From positions 1,582,148-1,646,147 of the forward strand of contig JAIUJO010000087.1 of the NCBI GenBank assembly GCA_023846275.1: DNA of 64,000 nucleotides, written 5' to 3'. Of the stretch, positions 53,691 through 64,000 are shown in pieces. How positions within the stretch are numbered: the first letter of the stretch is position 1; the number at the start of each line of letters is the position of its first letter. The DNA comes from Vanilla planifolia (Eukaryota > Streptophyta > Magnoliopsida > Asparagales > Orchidaceae). A program made the translations under genes and the position numbers. The notes under the pieces were generated by a model. That model was not told the origin of the DNA. It made no database searches and saw only the letters and a program-made list of their open reading frames with translations.

Positions 53691-56600
53691 AAGGAAACAT
53701 TATTTTGAAAAGGAAATATAAAAAATAGTATCACTAATAGTGATTTCTAATAATTCTTTAAAATTATAATTTTTTTTTAATTTTTTATTTATCATTATAA
53801 TCCTCTAAAGTAATATTTATTAATTCTAATTATATCAAGATTAATTCTAAATAAGAAAAATAGTTATAATTAAATATTCTCAACATTAAAGGTAAGTTAG
53901 TTAAATTACCATTCATTTCTAATTAATAAAGTGATATTTATTAGCATAACTAATTTTCAAATTTAACAATTTTTTTGTTCTTAAAAAATTTCCAACATAT
54001 TTAAATTGCTAACTCTTAATTATTATATTTCTTATCAAGCATAATTAATTATTTTGAATAACCATTAAAGATTAGACATAACAATTACTACTAATAGTAT
54101 TGACCATAACTAACAAAAATTACTCTAGCAATCATTTAACTAATGAAAGGTTACTCTCATGTTAATTATAACTTTAATCTTCTTACATAAAAAACTAATA
54201 TTATAAATGTAAAAATTTACTATTATTATTATTATGCTTAAATCTATGTTGAGAAGAAAACTTGGTAATTACTAAGAATGAAATAATAATCACTTTATTC
54301 ATAATCTTATAAATGAATATTAAAATTATAAAATTTATTTATTAGTAATAGTGAAAAAGAAAAAATAATTATTAATTACTATATTACACTAAAAATAATT
54401 AATAATTTTTAAATGATATGTAAAAAAATAACTAAAATATTTTTTTCTTCTTTTTTGTCAAATTTTAGAAAAGAATATTAGAATAGAAATTGAGAAAAAT
54501 GAATTAGAACAACTTATAAAAGGAAGAACCCATAGGGGAGAATGAGTTTGTTCAATATAAAAAGATGATTGATGGGAAGAAGAATAAGAAAAAGAAGAAT
54601 AAAAAATGAATGAGAAGAAGAGAATAATAAATAAATAAAAATGAGAATAAAAGAAGAAAAAAAGAAAAGAATAAAATTAAATATGAAATATTTCATGTGT
54701 AAATAAGACAATCAAAAGAGTTAGAAGAAATAAATGAGGTAGAAGAAAACGAAAAGCAACAAAGTGAAGATGAATAAAAATATTTATAATTAATAACAAA
54801 GTGAAGAGATTATGAAGTTATAAGAAAGAGAGGCAAAACATTTGATGAGTGATGAGAAATGAGATAAAACAATATATAGAAGGTAGAGAAGATAAGGAGA
54901 TGTACATATGAGATATATGATAAAAATCAAATAGAGAGAGTTAAAAGGCAAGATTGAGTGGTGAAAAGAGATAGTATGAGAGAGAACGACATTGAGAGAT
55001 AGTTGGATAATAAAAGAGAAATAAATATATAAGAATATAGAAAGAGACAAAGAAACTAGAGAGATAAGGAGATAAAGGCAATGGAGAGCATATGAGAAAT
55101 ATAAAAGAAGAGATGAGGGATGAGAGAAATTAGGGGCAAATGATAAAAAATACAAGCATGATAGTAAGAGAGGTAGAGAAGAGAGAGGAAGAGAGAAGAG
55201 TATAAAAAAGAGTTGATAGAAATTCTTAGGGAAATAAAAGAATGATGAATAAAGAACTTCAAGAGAGATGAGGAGCAAGAGATAACAAGAATGGGATTGA
55301 TGATATTAAAGAGAAAAGTAATAGAAGTATAAACTGGAAGATAATTTAGGGAGATAGTGAATTGAGAATGAATGAGTGAATGTGAGGGTGGTTAAGATGA
55401 TATATAAAGAGCTGTGGTTAGGGAGAGTGGAAAGTCATCAAGAGAAAGTCAAAGAAAAAGAATTAGACTAATACATAATGACAAAAGGGGGAAAAAGTTA
55501 ATAAATATAAAGAGAAACAAAGTATATAATACATAATGAAAGGTAGAGATAAAGATTAAAGAGACATGCAAACATTAAAAATTTGATGAGTAAAGAAGTA
55601 TAAGTAGAGAAAAAGATAAAAAATGATGAATAATGTAAAGAGGAAGTAGAGCAAGAAAGAAGAGTGATAATGGAGAAAAATGATAAAGACTATGAGAAAG
55701 AATACAATAAATAGAGACTAGATACACTGAGACAAAATGAGAAGAAAGAAATTGAGGAATAGATAAGAGATATTAAGTCATAAGAACTTAAAGAGAGAAA
55801 TGGAGTGCAAAATAAGAGAAAAAAAATAGAGAAAAGTGAGAAATAAGAGAGAGAAAAATGAAATGAAAGATAGAGTGAAAAGAAATAAAAGAAAAGGGTG
55901 AGAAAAACTATATTTATAGATATAGATGCACAAATATAAAGATATAAAGAACAAGAAAGAAAAAAAAGATAAGAGAGTGAAGGACACAAACAGATAAATA
56001 AGAAATAAAAAAATATAGATTGGGATACAGATAAAGAAAGATAAAGAGATAAAAAAAGAAAAACAAAGGACAAGTCCCTCAAGGAATAATGATAAGGAAG
56101 AGAAGAAAAAAGGAGAACTAGTGGGAGTGAATAATGTGAAAGAGAGTTTAATGAAATAAAAAAATGGAAAATTTTTGTGATAGAGTACTAAGAATGGAAG
56201 ATTTAATTAAAACTAGAAAGTGCCTTAGAAGTGTTAAGAAGGAAGACATTGAAGAAGGAAAGAAGAGTGAGGAGAGTTATAAGTGGAGAGAAAAAAGAGA
56301 GAAAGGTATAAGAGAGAAGAATGAAGAGAGGGAAATTAAGTGGCTAAGATTAATAGTGATAGAGATAGATTCTAAAAGAGAAAAGAGAAACAAATAGAGA
56401 TGTAGGTGATTCTTGAAGAGCTAAAACGAGAATACAAGTTAAAGAATAAAGTTGAGTTTTATAGAGACAAAGGAGAATAAATACAAAATAAAGAGTAAAG
56501 AGCACAAAGTGAAAAGAGAGATTGCATGTGTAAGAGTGTAAGGGACAAAAAAAAATATGGAGCATTAATTTGAGAGTGAAGAGAGAAGAAAGTGCGGTTA

Positions 56601-57836
56601 AGAGAAGTGTGAGAAGAAAAAATACAAAAAGGCATAATAATAGATCAAATAAGTAGAAGAGAAACAAGACAGACATGGTAAGAAAGTCATCAGCAAAGTT
56701 GAAGATCAAATAATCATGGAAAGATTGAAAAAGATTCCAAAATGTAGATAATTTGTGGAGAGAAAGAGTAAGTTGTAGGAAGGGAGAAGAGGAAGAAGGA
56801 AATAAGGCAAAAAAAGGAGAACAAAATGAGGATGTAGTGAGAGATAAAGAAAGACAATGTGCAAGATAAAGAAGAGTGAGAAGAGAAAGTCATAACTATG
56901 ATTGATGGAAAATAAAGAGAAGAATGATAGAATGAAAATAAGAAGAGCGAGTGAGAGCAAAAGTGAGATTGACAAGAGAGAGTGTTTGAGTTGGTAGAGG
57001 GCTAATTAGATGACGACAAAGAGATTGAAAAAAATACAATGAAATCATTGTGTGATAAGGAAGAGAAAATAGTCAGAGTGAAAAAGATGTTGAATCTAGT
57101 GAAAAAATGCACAACATAAGGAAGAAAAGTGATGGAAGTGAGAGTTTCAGGAGAGTGATGGGTGAGAAAATGTTGAGTAAAAGAGAGATAGAGATATGAA
57201 ATTAAGGAAGAGAGAAAAAAGATAGATTTATGAGAAAATTATGAGGGAGGTAGCACAAAGTTATGTAGAGAAGTTACAAATCAAGAAAGAGTTATAGGTT
57301 GTGTGAATGAGATAAAAAAATAGTTATAATAAGACAAAAAATTTTAAACTATAGAAGGTGATATATAAGATAGAGATATTAAGTGTATATATCTAACTTA
57401 AGAGGAGATATAAAGAGAAAGGCATGTGAGAGATTAAGGAGTTGTAGAGAGAAAGAGACATATTGATAGAAATTTTTATTTATTGACAAAAAGAGAAAAA
57501 AGATAAAGAGGTAGAAAAACATTAGAATTAAAAGAAGAAAAAGAGGAATAGAGAGAAATGAAAAGAAATAATTTCAAAAAGAGACACACTAATGAAATGA
57601 TAAAGAGGATAAGAAGAGAGAAAGAAGCAATAAAAAATGAATAGTTTAAGAAAGAGAAGACTTCGAAAGAGAGACAGTTACCAAAAAAGTTCATAAAGGC
57701 TTTGATAAAGAATATGAAAGAGAAGACGAAATATGTTGTGAGAGAAAAGTTATGGACAAAGGGATACAGATAGAGATAGAAAGACAATAATATTTGAGAG
57801 AGATGAAGGAAGAATAACAAGAATTACTTATTAATC
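53691..57836. repeat. GA/AT higher-order repeat, unit 3
   Basis: An AT segment (53,691-54,470), the short purine module (54,480-54,780) directly joined to a long GA block (54,780-57,836). Landmarks: GTATTGACCATAAC at 54,097; AGAATAAAATTAAATATGAA at 54,668; AATTAGACTAATAC at 55,461; a CAAGGAATAATGATAAGGAAGAG stretch near 56,080; TTATTAATCTTATAAAAGAA near 57,828. The order is the same as in unit 2. No gene is seen. Confidence 0.75.
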
Positions 57837-58282
57837 TTATAAAAGAAATATTATTTTGAGAAGAAAATATAAAAAATAATATTAATAATAGTAATGTTTC
57901 AAAATTCTTTAAAATTATTAATTAATGTTTTAACAAATTCTTTAACAAGAATAACTACTATATCAACTTTTCTTAATAAGGTTGTAATTATTCTTTACCA
58001 CTATAGTGCATTATGATACTTTTTATTGATTCTAATTATTTCAAGATTAATTCTAATTAATTATTCTTATTGTTGAATATTTTCATTAAAGTTACAATTC
58101 GTTACAAATAAAGCAATATTTTTTTAGCATAACTATTTCTTAAATTTCAAACTTTTTTGGTTCATAATTTTTTTACTTATTTAAAAAGATAAATATTCAT
58201 TATTATAGTTCACATAAGTAATAATAAATTATTTGCATAATTACTTAGGAATTAGAGATAATAATAATAATAGTTACAAATA

Positions 58283-60190
58283 GTGTTGACCATAAATAAT
58301 AAAAGTTACTCTGACCATCATTTAAATATAAAAAAAGTTATTCTCATCGAAATTATTACTCTAATCTTCCTATGTTAATAACAAATCTTTCAAATATGAG
58401 TATTTATTATTAGTATTGCCATTATTGTGATTAAACATGTCCAAAGAAAACAATTTATAACTGCGAAGAATAAAGTAACAATCACTTTACTCATAATCTT
58501 GTATTTAAATATTAAACTATTAATATTTATTTCTTATTTAGTAAAAAATTTTTAAAAAAATAATTTGTATTAATTATTAATTTGAAATAAAAAATAATTA
58601 ATAGTTAAAATTTAAAGATACCCCAAAAATAACTAATAAAAAATTTTTACTTCCTTTATTCAAATTTTAGAAAAAATATTGTTAAAAAAATAAGCAAAAA
58701 TTAAAAAGAACTAATTATCAAAAGAAGATTAAGAAGAAAAAGAAATTATTATTTATTGTTATCTTATTCTTAGTAATTAGAAAATAATACTTTATTTTAA
58801 ATTATTAAAATTAATTATAAACTTATAGTTAAAACTAAAAATAATTATTCTCATTCATTAAAACATTTGGCAAGAAAAATTACTAATAATTTTATATTAT
58901 ATTCTTTAGTTTCTACATATTCTTAAAAAGAATAATGTGATTAAATAAGAAAAATCTTGAAGGAGCAATTATAAAATAGTTGATTGACGAGAAGGAGAAA
59001 AAGAAAATTTCGAGCACAATAATTAATGTGATGAATAAAAGAGTAAAAATAAAACAATTAGAACAAATGAAGAAAGAAAAGAATAAAATTAAATATGAAA
59101 TATTTCAAGTGTAAATAGGTCAATAAAAAGAGCTAGAAGAAAAAATAAATTAATATTTATGAGCATAACTAAATTTAAAATTTAATAATTATTTGATAGT
59201 TAAATAAGTTTTACTTATTTAAATATCTAATTATAAATTATTATATTTCTTATCTATAACAATTAATTATTTGGAATAAATGTTTAAGAATTGGAGAGAA
59301 AAACAACTATTATTGATAGTATTTACTATAAGTAATAAATAATGCTCTATCATTTTCCCATAAAAGCATTATTCTCACATGAATTATAACTATAATTAAA
59401 TTTGAACATTTTCTATTATTATTTCTATTATTATGCTTAAAAATGTCTTAAGAAAAAATTTGTATCTACGAAGAATAAAATAAAAATCACTTTATTAATA
59501 ATATTGGGATTTAATATTTAAATGATAAAATATATTTCCTAAAAATAGTAAAAAGGATTTAAAAAATAGAATTTTATTAATTATTAAATTCAAGTGAAAA
59601 TAATTAATAACTTTATTCTAAACTTACCCAAAAAATATAAAAAAAATACTTTTTTGTCATTTTTTTCCAATTATAGAAATGAATATTATAATACAAAATA
59701 AGAAAAGAAAATGAACAAGAATTAATTATAAAAAAAGATTAAAAAGCCAAGGTGTAAATTTATAATATATGATTATTTTATTCTTAGAAATTTAAAAATA
59801 ATCATATATTCTAAATCAATAAAATAAATTTAAAAATTATAATTATAATAAAAATAATGATAACCTTTTTTAAAAAATAATGTATAAAAAGTAATAATAA
59901 TTTTTTAAAGCTCTTTTAGTATCTACATATTCTTAAAAATATTAATGTGCTCAAGCAATTTTAATCTTGAAAGCATATTATCAAATGATGACAAACAAGA
60001 AAAAGAATAAGAAAATATAAAGCATGATAATTAACTAGAAGAAGTGAATAATAAAAGTAAAAAAAAAATAGATTAAAGTAAGAATATAAGAAATGAATAA
60101 AATTAAATATGAACTATATCAAGGATAAATAAGATAATAAAAGTAGTTAAAATAAACAAATGATGTGGAAGAAGACCAAAAAAGATGAAT
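58283..60190. repeat. About 1.02-kb segmental tandem duplication inside unit 4
   Basis: Two landmarks recur at nearly the same distance: GTGTTGACCATA at 58,283 and GTATTTACTATA at 59,319 (1,036 bp), and GAATAAAATTAAATATGAA at 59,081 and 60,095 (1,014 bp). The AT segment plus short purine module has therefore been duplicated in tandem, then diverged. Confidence 0.7.
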
Positions 60191-63100
60191 AAGAATATCC
60201 ACTATTAATAAGAGCAATTATAATGTCTTTAAATTATTAAAAATACTATTCATGGTTATCATAATATGTTTTTTTGTTGTTCACTAATTTTAATTTCTTA
60301 AAATTCATAATATTAACATTTATATTACATTTAGTTTTGTATTATTAAGAATTTAAAATAGTTATTTTTTTTAAAATATATCAATAATTAATACTATTTT
60401 TTTATAATTATTATGAAACATTAATTATTTTATAAAACATTTTAAATAAAAGGTGTAACAAATTTAATTTTTTCATTCTAATTACAATAACAAAAATCTA
60501 TTTTAAATATAATGAATTATTTTATTGAAAATAGATTTAGTAATCTATTTCTAATTTATAAATAACATTTATTATAATTGTAAATATAATTTGTAATTAC
60601 ACTAATTATTAACTATAAGTGATTCTATTTGTAAGTTGCCTTAAGAAATTGGATATTTAAGGTAGACATGCAATAATTGATAGAAATAGTAATAGAGAGA
60701 AAAAAGTAAATTAAGTATATGTAGATAAATAAAAATAGTGAGGAGTAATAGAAAAGGGGAAAATATTAGTGAGAGATAGAGATAAAGATAGAGATAAAGG
60801 AAAGAGAGAAAAATAGAAGAGATTGATATATGAAGAGTTGAGAAGATAGAAAAAGCATAAGAGTGAAGAGAGACAAAGTGAGTGATAAAGTGAGGTGAAT
60901 GAGAAAGAGGTAATAATTGAGATTGAGAGTAAAGGAAAAGAGTGGGAAGGCTCATCAATCGATAGAATAAGGTGGACTGATATGCAAGAGATTAAGGAAG
61001 AGAGTGAAGGATGGAGAGAATATGCTTAAATAAAGTAAGATAATGAGGTATAAAGAAGATGACAATATGGAAGTGAGAAAGATTAAGGCAAGATAATAGG
61101 TAGTGTATTAGAGGGAGAAATTAAAGAGAGAAAAAATAGCCAAAACTTTGATATAGTTGAGATATAAATTGAGGGAAATATATTGAAAAGAGAAATAGAA
61201 AGAGGGGAAAGCAAAGTGATTGGAAAGATTTAGTGGAAAGTGAGAGAGAAAAGAGTAAAGATTTTAAAAGAACAAAATTATAGAGAAAACAATGGACTAT
61301 GAAAGAAAATGTAGAGAAAAAAATAATGAGGGACAACATGATTAGAGAAAAGTAAAACAAAGACAAGTGATAGAGTATGATACAGAGGGGTAAAGAAAGT
61401 ATATTGAAATAAAAAAGGTAAGAGAGATGTTAGTATGAAATATTTTAGGTTAAATAGAAAAAGAAAATGCTATTAGAGAAGTGATAAAAATAAGTAAAAG
61501 ATTATTTTCTTGTGATACTGCGTGATAAAATGATAGAGAAAGATAGAAGTGACTATTATAAGGATGTAGGAGTGGAAGGGAGAGAAAAAATAAAAGAGCA
61601 AAGATAGAAAGAGAGTGAAGGAGAAAGGTAGAGCAAGAAAGAATTAGAGATGGAATAAGGGATGAAGCATCAATTTATAGACTTATTTAGTGGTGCGATA
61701 TTATGGAGATAAAAGAAGTGAGAGTGAGTTGAGATAGAATTTGTTAGGAGACCTAGACAAAAAGAAATAGAAAAGGAGAGTGTTTGTGAGAAAGAAGATA
61801 AAGGAGAGAGTAGTAAATAGAGTATTATAACCGAAAAATAAAGAGAGACAAAGATGATGGAAAGTTGAGATAAATAAGAAATTTTATTTAAATAAGATAA
61901 AAAATTGATTTAGAAAATGAGAGAAGATATCATGAGAAATAAGAAAGGAAAAGATATAAAATAGTTAGTTGAGAGTGACATAGAGAAAAAGAAAGAAGGA
62001 GAATTAGGTAGAAATAAAGTTTAAAGGAGAATAAAATAGTGTAAAAAGGAGAGAAGAAAGAGATTTAAGAAGTTTAATGATGGAACAAAGAAGAGAAAAG
62101 AGAGTTAACATAATAGAAGAGAAGTGAAACAAGTAAAAGAGACAAAGAGAGATAGAAAGAAAGAGAAAGAGTGAAATAGAGAAAGTAAGATAAAGGTAGA
62201 GTGATAGTGAAATAGAGAGAACATTTAGGAAGAGATTCTCAATAGGAAGGAAGGCATTTAGAGATGGGGACATGAAGAGTTTGTGAAGGTATAAGGAAGA
62301 GAGGCAAAGTGATAGATGAGTGATGATAAAAAGAGATAAAACAATATTGAGAAGAGACAAAAGATAAAGAGATAGAGATGTAAGGTATATATTATAATGT
62401 AGATAGAGAGTCAAAAAGACAAGATAGAGAGTTGAAAGTTGAGTGTTAGAGGGAAAAGATATGGAGAGATAGTTTGAAAATAAGAGTAAAATAAAAAAAC
62501 GTAAACAGAGATAAAGATACAAAAAAATCAAGATGTATGGAGATAAAGGCAATGGAGAGCACATTAGGGATACAAGAGAAGAGATGAGAGAGGAGAGAAA
62601 TTACAAAAAAAATGTGAAATAGTAAAGTGTTAGTAAGAGAAAAAGATAAAAGAGAAAGAGGAAGAGAAAAGAGAGTCGCAAATTTGTTGATAAAAATTAT
62701 TTGAGAGGTAGAAAAGTGGTGAATATAAAAGATGAAAAGAAATGAAGAGTAAGAGATAGTAGGAATGGGAATGATCATAATAAAGAGAAAAGTAATGAGA
62801 GTATAAACTAATAGGGAATATAAGGAGATAGCAAAACAAGAAAGGGTAAGTGAACCAAAAGGTGGTTCAAATTATATAGTAAGAGGAGAGATCATGGAGT
62901 GTGAAGAGTAATCAAGAGAAAGAAAGTCAAAGAAAAAGAATTTGACTAATACATTATGATCAAAAAGGTAAAGAGGTCAATTAATGCTGAGAAAGAAGCA
63001 AAGTGTAGTATATATAATAGAAGGTTTAGATAGAGATGAAAAAGACATGCAAACATGAAAAATTTGATGCATAAAGTAATATAAGTAGAAAGATAGAAAA

Positions 63101-63238
63101 TGAAGAATAAGGTAAAGAGAGAGAAGGATGTGAAAGAATAGTGATAACATAAAAAAAAGATAAAGACAATGATAAAGAATATAATAGAGATGGATTCAAT
63201 ACATTAAGATAAATCAAAATGGAGCCAAAGCGAGGGTT

Positions 63239-63361
<123 letters not shown>

Positions 63362-64000
63362 TAAAAAGGAAATAGAGAGAAACAGTTAGTCTAAGAAGAG
63401 AGAAAATAAAGTGAAATTGGAAATGAGAGAAAGAAAAGAAGAATAAAAGATAGAGGGAAAAGAGATATAAGAAAATATTATGAAAAAAGATATTTGTGGA
63501 AATATATACAAAGAGAGAGACATAAATATTGCGTAAGAAGGAAAGGAAGAGAAGATGGAGAAATAAAAAGAACATAAACAAATAAAAAAGAAATTAAAAA
63601 TACAAATTAAGAGATAGATCAAGAAAGATGAAGAGATAAAAGAAGAAAAAGAAAGGACAAAACTCTTGAGGAAAAATGATAGGGAAGAAAAGAAAAAAGT
63701 GGAATAAGTGGAAGTGAAAAGTGTGAGTTAGTGAACAATGAAAGGAAAATTGGATGAATTTGGTGATTAAGGATTTAGAAAGGAAGAGATAACTAGAATG
63801 AGAAAGGGCCTTAAAGAGATTGAGATGAAATATAGAGAAGAAGGAAAGAAGAATAAGAAGAGATAGTGGGGGAGAGAAAAAGGAGATAGTGGAGTGAGCA
63901 AGAATAGCTAAGGAAGGGAGACAAAGAGGCTAAGATTAAGAGTAATAAAGATAAATCATGAGATTGATTTTAATAGAGATAAGAGAAACAAATAGAGATA

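Noticed and set aside
43833..57820. Ser/Leu/Phe-rich minus-strand frames that look like membrane proteins
   Set aside because: They are the complement of purine-rich GA blocks (TTT, CTT, TCT, CTC codons). They have no conserved motifs and differ freely between homologous repeat units.

Overview
The window looks like non-coding nuclear heterochromatin from a land plant. I see no protein-coding gene, tRNA, intact rRNA gene or CRISPR array in its 64 kb. The plant assignment rests on degenerate copies of plant-type 5S rRNA (for example the plant-style 3' end that reads like AAGTCCT-GTGTTGCAC, unlike the animal form) and on a GC-richer insert that resembles a plant LTR. The species cannot be told from the sequence. 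A large, repeat-rich genome is a reasonable inference.

Region 1 (1 to about 24,401) is one side of a CA-rich degenerate satellite that continues past the left edge. It is built from words such as ACACAC, ACATGC and ATGCAC, so it is close to strictly alternating purine/pyrimidine over 24 kb. All open frames in it (Cys/Val/Met/His-rich on one strand, His/Thr/Met-rich on the other) are composition artefacts. It ends abruptly in a perfect (CA)n run fused to the middle of a degenerate 5S rRNA copy.

Region 2 (about 24,402 to 42,700) is an A+T-rich array whose organising element is a decayed 5S rRNA sequence. I find eleven recognisable 5S-like copies, two of them truncated. On the minus strand they are at 24.40, 26.25, 35.95, 37.43, 39.75 and 41.21 kb; on the plus strand at 29.05, 30.15, 31.0, 32.29 and 32.76 kb. 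The spacers are also homologous to one another. In 5S orientation the usual order is 5S core, oligo-T plus a conserved CATAGCATT-like 3' flank, AT spacer A, a long pyrimidine tract, AT spacer C, a short pyrimidine tract, AT spacer B, next 5S. Units are roughly 0.5 to 2.3 kb. The array changes orientation near 27.3-28.2 kb, near 35.05 kb and near 42.17 kb. The first switch point is occupied by an LTR-like insert of higher GC (27,326-28,245) with three 37-bp tandem repeats and a TATA box.

Region 3 (about 42,700 to 64,000) has no recognisable 5S core. It is a higher-order repeat of alternating A/T-rich spacers and long purine-rich (GA) blocks. Shared landmarks recur in the same order in at least three units, with one 117-bp perfect (AT)n expansion at 63,241-63,357 that accounts for almost all of the length difference between two homologous intervals.

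No genes act together here. The most unusual signals are the 5S-derived long-spacer satellite, its join to a 24-kb CA array inside a 5S copy, and the GA/AT higher-order repeat beside it. Identity estimates were made by eye against the plant 5S consensus as I remember it, and need alignment.
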